Part shown: in pieces, positions 23,536 through 32,471 of the stretch
Position numbering within the stretch: the stretch's first letter is position 1
Layout of the letters: every line of letters begins with the position of its first letter
DNA from: Streptomyces chartreusis NRRL 3882
GTDB lineage: Bacteria > Actinomycetota > Actinomycetes > Streptomycetales > Streptomycetaceae
Reading direction: 5' to 3'
NCBI RefSeq assembly: GCF_900236475.1
Contig: NZ_LT963352.1
Span: 5,130,001-5,194,000, forward strand
DNA: 64,000 bases
Position numbers and translations under genes: made by a program
Notes under the pieces: generated by a model
Told to the model about the DNA's origin: nothing
What the model saw: the letters and a program-made list of their open reading frames with translations, nothing else
Database searches by the model: none

Positions 23536-24534
23536 GTGACCGCGGTGGCCGTTGAGGGCCTGCTCAAGAGGTACGGGGACCACGAGGCCGTACGCGGCGT
23601 CGACTTCACCGTCGAGGAGGGGGAGATCTTCGCCCTGCTCGGACCGAACGGCGCCGGCAAGACCACCACCATGGAGATCCTGGAGGGCTTCCGGCACCGC
23701 GACGGCGGTGACGTGCACGTCCTCGGCCGCGATCCCGGCGACAAGGCGGACGGGCGCCTGCTGCGCGGGCAGATCGGCCTGGTGCTCCAGGACATCGCCG
23801 TGGAGCCCTACCTGTCGGTGCGGGAGACCATCGCCCGCAACGCGGGCTACTACCCGGCCCCGCGGGGTGTCGACGAGGTCATCGACCTGGTGGGGCTCCA
23901 GGAGAAGCGGGACGCGAAGGTCAAGGACCTGTCCGGCGGGCAGAAGCGGCGGCTCGACCTCGCGCTCGGCGTGATCGGCGACCCGAAGCTGCTGTTCCTC
24001 GACGAGCCGACCACCGGCTTCGACCCGGGCGCCCGCCGCGGGGCCTGGGAGGTCGTACGGAGCCTGCGTGACGCCGGCACGACCATCCTGCTGACCACCC
24101 ACTACATGGACGAGGCGCAGGCCCTGGCCGACTCCGTCGCCGTCATCGCCGCCGGGCGGATCGTCGCCACGGGCACGCCCGACACCATCGGCGGGCGGGA
24201 CAGCGCCCTCACCCGGATCCGGTTCGCGCTGCCGGCCGGTGCCGCCATCGACGACGTGCCGATCCCGGTCAGCGACGCCGAGGACGGTCTCGTCACCGCC
24301 GAGGCGAAGGATCCGACGGCCGCCCTGCACCGGCTCACCTCCTGGGCCCTGGACCGGGGCACGCCGCTGGCGCGGCTCACCGTCGAGCAGCCCACCCTGG
24401 AGGACGTCTACCTGGGGATGACCAGCTCCTACGTCCAGCAGGACGCCTCGTCACCGTCCGCCGGGCGGGACCGCACACCCTCCTCGGCGGCGCGTGCGCG
24501 CCGAGGGCGCCGACCCGGACGGAGCAGCCGATGA
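23536..24534 (+). CDS. ABC transporter ATP-binding protein (DrrA type)
   Basis: A 332-aa nucleotide-binding subunit: Walker A GPNGAGKTTT, Q-loop LVLQDIAV, signature LSGGQKRR, Walker B LLFLDEPTTGFDPG, and H-loop LTTHYMDEAQ. The C-terminal extension (SALTRIRFALP onward) matches the DrrA/CcmA drug-export type. The GTG at 23536 is preceded by GGAG with 8-nt spacing; a GTG three codons later is possible. It overlaps the permease gene (ATGA), making a two-component exporter. Self-resistance or export for the nearby biosynthetic locus is plausible. Confidence 0.93.
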   Translation: MTAVAVEGLLKRYGDHEAVRGVDFTVEEGEIFALLGPNGAGKTTTMEILEGFRHRDGGDVHVLGRDPGDKADGRLLRGQIGLVLQDIAVEPYLSVRETIARNAGYYPAPRGVDEVIDLVGLQEKRDAKVKDLSGGQKRRLDLALGVIGDPKLLFLDEPTTGFDPGARRGAWEVVRSLRDAGTTILLTTHYMDEAQALADSVAVIAAGRIVATGTPDTIGGRDSALTRIRFALPAGAAIDDVPIPVSDAEDGLVTAEAKDPTAALHRLTSWALDRGTPLARLTVEQPTLEDVYLGMTSSYVQQDASSPSAGRDRTPSSAARARRGRRPGRSSR

Positions 24535-25364
24535 CCAGCACCCTGCCCCCCACGACCACCGCCACCGGGCGGCGGGCCGAACGCCCCGGGCGGGAGCGGC
24601 CCGACGAACGCGGCTCCCTCGCCCTGCTCGCCCACCAGATCCGCTACGAGCAGCTGTCGTTCTGGCGCAACCCGCAGTCGATGGTGTTCACCTTCGTCCT
24701 GCCGATCGTGATCATCTCGGTCTTCGGTGCCGTGTTCGCCGGCAGCGAGGGCCAGGACTTCTTCTTCGGCATGAGCGGACTCCAGTACTACACGCCGACC
24801 ATCGCCGCCGTGTCCGTGCTGGGCGCCTGCTACGGCCAGCTGGCGATCGTCCTCGCCATGCGCCGCCAGACCGGCGTCCTCAAACGGCTGCACGCGACCC
24901 CGCTGCCCGCCTGGGTGTACTTCGCGGGCCTGCTCGTGCACTGCGTCGTCGTCAGCGTGGTCGACGTGGCGCTGGTCATCGGCATCGGGCGGCTGTACGG
25001 GGTGCCCTGGCCCGCCGACTGGGCGGCCCTGGCGCTCACGTTGGTGCTCGGCGCGGCCAGCTTCTGCGCCCTCGGCGTCGGGGTGGCCTCGCTGATCCGC
25101 AACTCCGAGGCGGCGCCCGCGGTCGTGCAGTTCATCCAGTTCCCGCTGGTGTTCATCTCCGGCAGCTACTTCCCGATCCACTCCGAGGTGATGAACAACA
25201 TCGCCGGGGTGCTGCCGGTGAAGCCGTTCAACGACGCCATGCTCGCGCCGTTCGCGCACGACGCCGGCTTCCAGTGGAAGGAACTGGCCGTGCTGGCGGC
25301 GTGGGGCGTCATCGGCGCCCTGATCGCCGTACGCAGCTTCCGCTGGGACCCGCGTCCCGAGTAG
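24531..25364 (+). CDS. ABC-2 type transporter permease
   Basis: A 277-aa membrane subunit with about six helices. It starts after a cytosolic N-terminus (LALLAHQIRYEQLSFWRNPQ), and the ABC-2 signature is near the C-terminus (FIQFPLVFISGSYFPI, then LPVKPFNDAMLAPF). It pairs with the preceding ATPase, with which it shares ATGA, to export a hydrophobic or peptide substrate. It is the only exporter close to the RiPP operon, lying about 0.7 kb beyond its distal end. Confidence 0.92.
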   Translation: MTSTLPPTTTATGRRAERPGRERPDERGSLALLAHQIRYEQLSFWRNPQSMVFTFVLPIVIISVFGAVFAGSEGQDFFFGMSGLQYYTPTIAAVSVLGACYGQLAIVLAMRRQTGVLKRLHATPLPAWVYFAGLLVHCVVVSVVDVALVIGIGRLYGVPWPADWAALALTLVLGAASFCALGVGVASLIRNSEAAPAVVQFIQFPLVFISGSYFPIHSEVMNNIAGVLPVKPFNDAMLAPFAHDAGFQWKELAVLAAWGVIGALIAVRSFRWDPRPE

Positions 25365-25386
25365 AGCCGGCGCGTCCCGACCACAT

Positions 25387-25413
25387 CGAGGGGGCCTCCC
25401 GGAGGCCCCCTCG
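25387..25413. terminator. Terminator after the ABC exporter operon
   Basis: CGAGGGGGCCT (25387-25397) pairs with AGGCCCCCTCG (25403-25413) with a 5-nt CCCGG loop. It is followed by an unusual C-run/A-run (CCCCCCC then AAAAAAAA, up to about 25436), rare in this GC-rich context. Confidence 0.8.
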
Positions 25414-25464
25414 GCGCTTCCCCCCCCAAAAAAAAGACCCCCACACCCAGAAGGGACCCCCACC

Positions 25465-25989
25465 ATGTCCGTGGACCACAGCGCCCGCCCGCAGATCACC
25501 TCGTTGGGAACCTGGCGTCTCGAACCGGCCGCCTCCACCGTGGAGTTCACCGGCCGGCACTTCTTCTTCCTCCCCGTGCGGGGTTCCGTCCCGGTGCGCT
25601 CGGGCCGTGTCGAGCTCGGCCCGGACGGCGTGCTGCTCCACCTCGACGCCGCGGTCGGGGCGGCGGGCTTCGAGAGCGGCAACCCGCAGCGGGACGCGGC
25701 CGTGCGCGGCCCGAGCCTCCTGGACGCCGAGCGCTTCCCCGAGCTGCGTCTCACGGGTGAACACCTCTCCACGGACGGCGACCTGACCCTCACGGGCCTG
25801 CTGGAGGTCAAGGGCCGTGCCACGCCGGTGACCTTCACGGTCGACGAGCTGACGGTGCGGGGCGAGCGGGCCGTCGTACGGGCCGGCGCCCGGGTCGACC
25901 GGCACGCGTGCGGGGTCGGCGGCATGCGCAGCCTGGTCGGAGCGGAACTGCGGGTGCGGGTACGGGCCGAGTTCGTACGGGAGGGATGA
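25465..25989 (+). CDS. YceI-family lipid-binding-like protein
   Basis: A 174-aa protein without a signal peptide. The YceI lipocalin-like barrel is recognisable by TWRLEPAASTVEFTGRHFFF, the NPQRDAAVRGPSLLDAERFPE helix-turn region, and GLLEVKGRATPVTFTV. YceI proteins bind isoprenoids or other amphiphiles. AAGGGA lies before the ATG. It sits between the exporter and the RiPP operon, isolated by terminators on both sides. Confidence 0.9.
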   Translation: MSVDHSARPQITSLGTWRLEPAASTVEFTGRHFFFLPVRGSVPVRSGRVELGPDGVLLHLDAAVGAAGFESGNPQRDAAVRGPSLLDAERFPELRLTGEHLSTDGDLTLTGLLEVKGRATPVTFTVDELTVRGERAVVRAGARVDRHACGVGGMRSLVGAELRVRVRAEFVREG

Positions 25990-26009
25990 GCCGTACGACG
26001 CAGACGACG

Positions 26010-26049
26010 AAGAGGCCCGGCCGGTGAGGGGAATCCGGCCGGGCCTCTT
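26010..26049. terminator. Strong bidirectional terminator
   Basis: AAGAGGCCCGGCCGG (26010-26024) is complementary to 26035-26049 with a 10-nt loop. It lies between the YceI gene and the convergent end of the RiPP operon, and marks the operon's 3' boundary. Confidence 0.85.
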
Positions 26050-26076
26050 GCGCAGGCGCCCGCGGGGCGCGGGGGA

Positions 26077-27012
26077 TCACCCCGTGGGCGCCGGGTCGGG
26101 TACCGGTGTCCCGGTCGGTGCCGGTGCCGGGAAGACGTGGGACAGCCAGGCGTAGGTGCGCAGTTCCTCCAGCATGCTCAGGCCGAGCCGGTTGTGGAGC
26201 ATGTGGGCGTGCGAGAAGAGGATCATGCCGGGGTGCACCGGCGACTGACGCCGGATCTCGGCGGCATGGGCGGTCAGGGCCTCGTACCAGTCGGTGAACG
26301 GCCCGTGGGCGTCCGGTGAGACGCCCGCCGTGGCCGGGTCCTGGCCGACCTCGGTGATCCGGTCGAGCAGCTCGCCCGGGTGCCCGGCGTCGCGCGCCCA
26401 AGCCTGCCAGGCGTCCCGGCCCCGGGCGAAGTAGTGGGCGCGTTCGGCCGGGCCGCCGAGGGCGACGGCGGCGGACAGCGTGCCGCGCAGGGCGAGCCGG
26501 GCGCGCCGCGCCTCGCCGGTGACGAGCGGGACCAGCCGCAGGACGAGTGTGCTGGAGAGGTGGAAGAGGGACTCGGCGGCCGGCATCAGCGTGCGGCCGC
26601 CGTAGCGCTCGTACTCGGGGTCGTAGTCGGCGCGGTGCACGCCGGGCGGCAGCAGTGCGTGGACGGTGGTGTTGACGCCGGTCTCACCGGCGGCGGCGAG
26701 CCGGGCCGCACCCTCCTGGTAGGCCTCCGGTGCCAGCGGCTCCTCGCCGGGCGCCGGCCGTCCCGCCACGGCGAGCCGGTCGCGCAGGGACTGCTCCACG
26801 CGCGCGTACGCGTCCGGGGAGAGGCCGGCGATCCGCAGCCGCAGGTGAGGCCCCGACTGCCAGTAGCGGATGAAGAACCAGGGGGTGCCGGGCGGCAGTT
26901 CGCCGACGGTCGGGCCGATGACGTCCGTCAGGACGCGGTCGTGGGCGCTGCGGGCGGTGGTGCCGAGGTGCAGGTGCCAGGCGCTCCAGCCGTGCGGTGT
27001 GGTGGTGGGCAT
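26077..27012 (-). CDS. Thiopeptide-type biosynthesis protein (LanB elimination-domain type)
   Basis: A 311-aa stand-alone Lant_dehydr_C / TIGR03891-type protein. The signature is WSAWHLHLGTTARSAHDRVL, then WFFIRYWQSGPHLRLRI, with a His-rich end (LFSHAHMLHNRLGLSMLEE). In split LanB systems such as thiomuracin TbtC, this protein eliminates glutamate from glutamylated Ser/Thr to give dehydroalanine or dehydrobutyrine. It would work with the glutamylation enzyme at 32468. It is the last gene of the operon, 38 nt after the dehydrogenase. The ATG at 27012 has AAGGA upstream. Confidence 0.88.
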   Translation of the reverse strand: MPTTTPHGWSAWHLHLGTTARSAHDRVLTDVIGPTVGELPPGTPWFFIRYWQSGPHLRLRIAGLSPDAYARVEQSLRDRLAVAGRPAPGEEPLAPEAYQEGAARLAAAGETGVNTTVHALLPPGVHRADYDPEYERYGGRTLMPAAESLFHLSSTLVLRLVPLVTGEARRARLALRGTLSAAVALGGPAERAHYFARGRDAWQAWARDAGHPGELLDRITEVGQDPATAGVSPDAHGPFTDWYEALTAHAAEIRRQSPVHPGMILFSHAHMLHNRLGLSMLEELRTYAWLSHVFPAPAPTGTPVPDPAPTG

Positions 27013-27050
27013 ACGCGTTCCTTGTCGGTCGGTGGGGCTGCTCCGGGGCC

Positions 27051-28610
27051 TTACGTGCGCAGGTCCAGCACGGCACCCCCGGTCTCGCGCGGTACGCCGA
27101 CCACCGCGGACAGGACGATCGTCTCGTCCTCGCCGAGGCCGACGACCTCCTTGGTCTGGATCTCCTTGAACGCCCGGACCGGCCGGGCGAAGAGCCCCTC
27201 GGCGGCCGCGGCGAGGCACAGGCCGTGGACCGCCCAGCCGCAGGCGTGCTGGGCGGCGCTCCAGCCGGTGGGGCCGAAGCGGGCGAAGAGTTCGCGGGGG
27301 CGGACCGAGAAGAAGACGGTGAGGGGGGCGTTGGCGATGCCGCAGCCGTTGACCGGAGTCAGGCCGTAGCCGTAGTTGGCCTCCAGGCCGGCGGGGGCGG
27401 TGGGGTCGTCCCGGACCAGGTGTGCGGAGCCGTCGCGGACGCGGTGCACGCCGGGGGTGTGGCCGTCGACGTGCTGGACGACCGCGGTGACGGTGACCGC
27501 GTCGAAGGCGGCGGCCAGGAGCGGGTGCGGTGGGGGGACGCCCAGCCAGGCCAGGGTGGTGGCCAGGGTTCGGGCGGGCAGGGGGGTGTGGCACTTGGCC
27601 GAGTCCATGCCGTGCAGGGATCTGGGCATGCGGCCGGAGTGGCGGTGCCAGAGCAGTTCTGACCAGGTGGGGGTGCGGAGGGAGTGGGGCAGGGTGGGGG
27701 GTACGGCTGTGGTGACGGGCGCGGGTCGTGTGTGGCTGGTCGCGCCCACGCGGCGGTAGCCGCGTATCGGATGCGGCCCCGTGCCCCTCACGGCACTTCT
27801 GTCCACGTCGATGACCTGGGTGAGGGACGGATCTCCGTCGGGGACCGGGGATTCCGGCCCAGCCGGTCGGTGTACGGCGGGGCGTGGCTCACCCACGTCG
27901 ATCAACCACGGCAGCGACCACTCCCAGGTGTGCTCCACACCCAGTTCGCGCAGCAGGCCCGATGCACCCTCGGTCGGGGGTGTCAGTGTCGCCGGCACCC
28001 CGAAGAGCTCCAGGCCCAGCGTCAACGCGCGCAGCACCATGCCCGTTTCGATCGCCACCAGCGAGCCCCGGAACCACTGGTACGCGAGTGGGATCGCCGT
28101 GTAGCGGCCGGTCAGGGCGATGCGGCTCGGGGTCCCTGTGCCGGGGCCCGTGAGGGTGTGCCGGGTGGGTTCCAGCAGCCGCCACGCGTCACCGTCCCCC
28201 ACGAAGGCGTGGACCGGGAAGAGGCAGCGCGGTGAGGCGTAGGGGCGGTGTTCGTTGTACGGGTTCTCCGGTTCGCGGCGCAGGGGTGCGAACGTGGCGG
28301 TGAGGGCGTGGAGCAGGGCGTCCGGTGCGGGGTGGGCCCCGGCCGGGAGCCGGGGGTACGGCATCGCGGACAGCCGGTCGGTCGTGCCCAGGGGCAGGAG
28401 GGTCGCCGGTCCCGCCGGGCGCGGTGGCGGGGGCGGCACGTGGGAGTCGGGCGGGGGCGTGGCCGCCCAGGTCCACGGCGGTGGTTCCGGGCGGTCGTCG
28501 CCGGCACCGTAGGCGTACCACAGGGGCTCGCGGGCGATGCTGTTGTCGCCCTCCGGGCCCGGGAGGTCGACCGGGGCGCGCCGTGCCCAGGCCTCGGCGG
28601 GGGCCGTCAC
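27051..28610 (-). CDS. SagB-type azoline dehydrogenase (nitroreductase family), copy 1
   Basis: A 519-aa FMN-dependent dehydrogenase of the kind (TbtE/SagB) that oxidises azolines to azoles. The C-terminal nitroreductase-like domain includes LEANYGYGLTPVNGCGIANA, GWSAAQHACGWAVHGLCLAA and KEIQTKEVVGLGEDETIVLS. The N-terminal half is Pro-rich with a second, diverged nitroreductase-like region (WFRGSLVAIETGMVLRALTL). The GTG start overlaps the YcaO stop (GTGA), so they are coupled. A second SagB-type gene is at 37703, so the locus has two oxidases. Confidence 0.82.
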   Translation of the reverse strand: MTAPAEAWARRAPVDLPGPEGDNSIAREPLWYAYGAGDDRPEPPPWTWAATPPPDSHVPPPPPRPAGPATLLPLGTTDRLSAMPYPRLPAGAHPAPDALLHALTATFAPLRREPENPYNEHRPYASPRCLFPVHAFVGDGDAWRLLEPTRHTLTGPGTGTPSRIALTGRYTAIPLAYQWFRGSLVAIETGMVLRALTLGLELFGVPATLTPPTEGASGLLRELGVEHTWEWSLPWLIDVGEPRPAVHRPAGPESPVPDGDPSLTQVIDVDRSAVRGTGPHPIRGYRRVGATSHTRPAPVTTAVPPTLPHSLRTPTWSELLWHRHSGRMPRSLHGMDSAKCHTPLPARTLATTLAWLGVPPPHPLLAAAFDAVTVTAVVQHVDGHTPGVHRVRDGSAHLVRDDPTAPAGLEANYGYGLTPVNGCGIANAPLTVFFSVRPRELFARFGPTGWSAAQHACGWAVHGLCLAAAAEGLFARPVRAFKEIQTKEVVGLGEDETIVLSAVVGVPRETGGAVLDLRT

Positions 28611-30520
28611 GGGAACGGGTGGGGGTCGTAGGGGATCGCCCGGTGCTCCTGGTCCGTGCCGCGCAGGGCGGCGCGGAGCCGGGGCAGTCCGGCCAGGCGC
28701 TGCTGGGCGTGGCCGAAGCACATCGGCACGATGCCGGGGACGACGGCACGGGCGACCGCGATGCCGGCGTCGGCGTGTTCCCGGCTGGTCTGGTCGACGA
28801 CGACGATCCGGTCCAGGCCCGCGTCGGCGAAGAGCGAGGCCACGTACTCCAGGGTGCCGCGTACGTCGCCGCCGGCCGCCCGCTCCAGCCGCCCCGGCCA
28901 GTCGGGGAACGCCTCCTGGAGCGTGACGGCCGGGCCGCCGAGTCCGGCCAGGGCGCGGTCGCGGGTCTCGGGGACGGAGGAGAACCGGACGTGGTCCTCC
29001 AGGTCCTCCACGAGCCACGGGTCCTCGACCATCCGCTCGACCTGCTCGCGGGTCCAGTCGACCGGGTTCGTGACGAGCTGGGCGACCTCGCGCAGCGCGC
29101 CGCGGATCGCGGATTCGGGCTCGGCCCCGGAACCGGCGGAGGAGAAGGTCGCCGGGAAGGGGTTCTCCTCGTTCACGGCGATGACCCACACCACCGGCAG
29201 GCCGATGTCCCGGGTGGCGACCAGGAGGTGGACGTCGTAGCCGCGGGCCCGGATCAGTTCGACCATGGCCCGGCTCGTGGGGTCGGTGAGCGTGGAGACC
29301 GGGACGTGGGGGAGCGGGCGGGCCCGGTACCAGGACGTGAGGAAGGCGTCCCGCTCCGCGAGTTCGAACAGCGCGTGCAGGGCGGCCTCTTCGTAGTTGG
29401 CGCCGACCGCGCAGCCGCTGGAGCAGTCGAAGAAGTAGTGCCTGCGGTTCGCGGCACTGGCCACGCGGGCGGCGCGCCGGTCGCGGCGGAAGGCGTACTC
29501 GTACTGGTAGAAGGCGTGGTCGGCCGGCACCAGCAGGGGAGTGCCGTCGGCCAGGTCATGGCCCCAGGCCCAGTCCATCGGGGTGTCGGCCGTGAACGGC
29601 GTGGCCCTGCTGGTGGGGTGGGCGAGCTGCTCGGCGGTGTAGCGGCCGAGGCTGCCCGGGTCGACGGCCTGCCCGGCGACCTCGCGGTAGGAGCGGCCGG
29701 TCACCAGGGGGACGTCGTACGGGTAGCCGCCGAGCCGCTCGTACGCCTCCAGGACGGCGACCGGTTCGGTCTCCGCGAACGTACGGGCCCTGCCGTGGCC
29801 CATCGCCGGGGCGTCCGCGACGACCGCCATGCTCATCGCGAACGGGGCGTGCGACTCCCGCAGGATCGCGCGGACCGGCCCGAAGCGGTCGTCGACGAGC
29901 CGGTCCCGCAGGAAGCCGGGCTCGACGAGACGGCCGGCGGCGGTGCGCGTCGCGTCACCGGGTACGGCGGGCCGGGAGCGCAGGGAGCGGGGGGCCGGGG
30001 GCACGGTGCTCACCAGGTCCTCGGGGGACGGGCCGCAGACCGGGCAGTGGAAGCTGCGGGCGATGCGGTGCCGGCGCGTGCCGTGGACGGTCACCGAGTA
30101 GGCCTCGCCGGGCGCCAGGGGGCGGTCCGCCAGGTGCTCCAGGCCGGTGCGCAGCAGATCGGGCAGCAGGGGGGCGGGGGCGGCGGGGACCCGCGTGGCC
30201 TGGGTGAGGTCGCCCACGAGGGGGTGGTCGAGGACGGTGCGCTCGCGCACCTCGGCGCAGGCGGCACAGCCGGAGGAGGTGCCCGGCACCGACAAGGGGC
30301 CGACCATCACCTCGTCGTCGTACACCCGCACGGACAGGTGCGGTCCCCGTGCCTTCGTGAGGAGGTCGCGCTCCCAGGCCAGGTCCCAGCCGAGGTTGAC
30401 GGAGACGGTGGCCCCGGTCGCTCGGGCCAGGGGGGCGAAGGCGGGCAGCCAGTCGTCGTAGGCCGTCGGGGGCAGTGCGGGGCCGGCGTGCACCGCGGTG
30501 GTCGGGTCAGTGGTCGGCAT
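28607..30520 (-). CDS. YcaO-domain cyclodehydratase (azoline-forming)
   Basis: A 637-aa protein that makes thiazolines/oxazolines from Cys/Ser/Thr with ATP. The N-terminal region is E1-like with two zinc-type Cys pairs (GCAACAEV and FHCPVCG). The YcaO domain has its three ATP/Mg helices: ETEPVAVLEAYERLGG, NYEEAALHALFELAERDAF and EPESAIRGALREV. The protein ends PHPFP, the PxPxP C-terminus characteristic of azoline-forming YcaO enzymes. It overlaps the leader-binding gene by 14 nt upstream and is GTGA-coupled to the dehydrogenase downstream. It is a TbtG-type enzyme. Confidence 0.93.
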   Translation of the reverse strand: MPTTDPTTAVHAGPALPPTAYDDWLPAFAPLARATGATVSVNLGWDLAWERDLLTKARGPHLSVRVYDDEVMVGPLSVPGTSSGCAACAEVRERTVLDHPLVGDLTQATRVPAAPAPLLPDLLRTGLEHLADRPLAPGEAYSVTVHGTRRHRIARSFHCPVCGPSPEDLVSTVPPAPRSLRSRPAVPGDATRTAAGRLVEPGFLRDRLVDDRFGPVRAILRESHAPFAMSMAVVADAPAMGHGRARTFAETEPVAVLEAYERLGGYPYDVPLVTGRSYREVAGQAVDPGSLGRYTAEQLAHPTSRATPFTADTPMDWAWGHDLADGTPLLVPADHAFYQYEYAFRRDRRAARVASAANRRHYFFDCSSGCAVGANYEEAALHALFELAERDAFLTSWYRARPLPHVPVSTLTDPTSRAMVELIRARGYDVHLLVATRDIGLPVVWVIAVNEENPFPATFSSAGSGAEPESAIRGALREVAQLVTNPVDWTREQVERMVEDPWLVEDLEDHVRFSSVPETRDRALAGLGGPAVTLQEAFPDWPGRLERAAGGDVRGTLEYVASLFADAGLDRIVVVDQTSREHADAGIAVARAVVPGIVPMCFGHAQQRLAGLPRLRAALRGTDQEHRAIPYDPHPFP

Positions 30521-32471
30521 CGGCGGACTCCTCGGCGGTGAGGTCGGTCGGGACGGTCACCGGGCCGTACCAGAAGGGGAGTTCACCGAGCACCGGGTCG
30601 GTGCGGCGGGGCCGCCCCCGGTAGCCGGCGAGCGCGGTGAGCTGTTCCCGCAGCGCGGCCCGGACGGCGTCGTCCGCGGTCAGCAGGGCGTCGGTGGAGA
30701 GCCGGCCGGCCGTGCCGCCGGTCTGCGCGGCGGCGAGTGCCGTGCACAGCGCGGCGTACGTCGCGTCGGTGGCGGTCGGGCCCCAGCCGGCGCCGAGCGT
30801 CCGCCCGTCTAGGGTGACCTCGGCCAGCGGCCAGCCGACACCGGCGTGCCGGGCCAGGACGAGGACGGGTTCGGCTGCGTTCCCTCCCTCCCTTTCCCTG
30901 CCGAGCAGCGACCACAACTCGGCGTGGACCCGGTGGCCTTCGGCGTGCAGTGGGGCGTCCGCGTCGGGGACGAAGGCCTGCTTGGCCCCCGCGAGGTGAC
31001 GCAGGGCGCCGTCGAGCAGCCAGTGCTCCCTGGTGAGGCCCGCCGCCGGGATGCCGGGTGTGCCGCCGGCGCGGTCGCGCAGGGCGGCCAGGGCGGCGGC
31101 GATGGTCGCCGTCTCCTGGTGGGCGGCCCAGGCGGTGACCGTGCCCGTGCGGTCCGCCCGGTGCTCCGCCGCGCGCAGGGCGAGGGGCATCTGCGGCAGG
31201 TGCTCGCCCTGCGCGGAGGCGAACAGGCCGGTCCAGCGGGCGGTGAGGACACCGGCGGCGTCGAGCGCGGCCTCGGGGGCGGGAAGCGGCTCGGCGGGCG
31301 CGTCGCCGAGACGGACGGCGACCGCTTCGTGCACGGGGGCGCCCGTGACGGTGACGCGGTCGGCCGTCAGATCAGGGCCGTGCACGACGTGGGCCTCACC
31401 GGGCTCCGCGACACCCGTGAGGGCGTCGGTCAGGAGCTGTGCGGCGAGGGCTCCCGCGAGGGAGTGGGCGATGGGCCCGGCCGCCGGTTCGACGCCCTCG
31501 GCGTCCGCCCAGGCCCTGGCCCGGTTCCGGAAGACCTCCCAGACGCCGGGCGCCACTCCGACGGGCCCGACGAGCACCGGCCCGGGACCGAGCAGCACGG
31601 GCACGTGCAGCGTTCCGTCCTGCTCGGTCCAGGTCCGGTCACCGTCGAGGAACTCGACGACGGCCCGTGGCACGCCCTCGGTTCCCACGGGTGCTGTCAC
31701 CGCCGGGGCGCCGACGGGAGTTCCAGCACCGAATCCGTACACCGCCGGGTCGCCGACGGGAGTCGAGGTCTCGGGCTCGCGCGCCGCCGGGTCGCCGGCG
31801 GGGTTTCCGACACCTGGGCCGTGCACCGCCGGGTCGCCGGCGGGAATCAGGGCCCTGGATCCGCCCACGGACCCGCCGCCGGACAGCAGCGAGGGGTCCG
31901 CGAACATCGCGGGGTCGCAGACGGGGACCAGCGGCTTCGACGCGTCGGGGACGGTTGTCGCCGTCACGTCGGTGACGCCTGCCCGGCGCAGTCCGCGCAG
32001 GGCCGGAGCCGTCGCCGTCGCCGGGCCGTGCAGCCGTACCCGGGCGCGGCGCAGGCGTGCGAACGCCGCGTACGGGTCGTCCAGGCGGGCGGTGAGACGC
32101 GCCAGCGTGCCGGCGTGCAGGGCGGCCACCTCGGCCGGCGGCTCCGGCTCGGTGAGCGCGGCCGGGTCGAGCAGCAGGCCGTTCTCGCGGAGCTTGGTGA
32201 GCAGGTGCCGTACCGCCGGCCGGGCACGCTCGGTGCCGAACTCGGCGACCAGGGCGTCCTCCGTCGTCCCCGCCCGGAGCAGCGGCACGCAGCCGTCCGC
32301 CACCGCGTACAGCAGCTCCGAGCCGCGCAGCACGAACTGCCCGCGCGTCCCGCTGAAGTAGACGCCCCCCGGCACGGGCGCGTAGTGCAGCCCCGGCCGG
32401 GCCTTGAGGGACGCGGCACCGGCGCCTGCGGCCGTCCTCGCCGGGGTCCTGTCCACATCGGTCACCGTCAC
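30507..32471 (-). CDS. Ocin-ThiF-like leader-binding partner of the cyclodehydratase
   Basis: A 654-aa protein of the TOMM leader-peptide-binding (F-protein, TbtF-like) type. The N-terminal 90 residues have the RRE (RiPP recognition element) layout: LKARPGLHYAPVPGGVYFSG, then LLYAVADGCVPLLRAGTT, and a winged helix ending VRHLLTKLRENGLLL. Such proteins bring the precursor leader to YcaO. A Gly/Pro-rich stretch (residues 200-260, repeated GDPAV) is inserted before a ThiF-like region without an obvious metal Cys site. The GTG start shares GTGA with the upstream dehydratase. Confidence 0.85.
   Translation of the reverse strand: MTVTDVDRTPARTAAGAGAASLKARPGLHYAPVPGGVYFSGTRGQFVLRGSELLYAVADGCVPLLRAGTTEDALVAEFGTERARPAVRHLLTKLRENGLLLDPAALTEPEPPAEVAALHAGTLARLTARLDDPYAAFARLRRARVRLHGPATATAPALRGLRRAGVTDVTATTVPDASKPLVPVCDPAMFADPSLLSGGGSVGGSRALIPAGDPAVHGPGVGNPAGDPAAREPETSTPVGDPAVYGFGAGTPVGAPAVTAPVGTEGVPRAVVEFLDGDRTWTEQDGTLHVPVLLGPGPVLVGPVGVAPGVWEVFRNRARAWADAEGVEPAAGPIAHSLAGALAAQLLTDALTGVAEPGEAHVVHGPDLTADRVTVTGAPVHEAVAVRLGDAPAEPLPAPEAALDAAGVLTARWTGLFASAQGEHLPQMPLALRAAEHRADRTGTVTAWAAHQETATIAAALAALRDRAGGTPGIPAAGLTREHWLLDGALRHLAGAKQAFVPDADAPLHAEGHRVHAELWSLLGREREGGNAAEPVLVLARHAGVGWPLAEVTLDGRTLGAGWGPTATDATYAALCTALAAAQTGGTAGRLSTDALLTADDAVRAALREQLTALAGYRGRPRRTDPVLGELPFWYGPVTVPTDLTAEESADADH

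Noticed and set aside
21985..25364. FAD monooxygenase and ABC exporter as certain members of the RiPP/AHBA cluster
   Set aside because: They are separated from it by two strong terminators and the YceI gene; membership is possible but not supported by the sequence.
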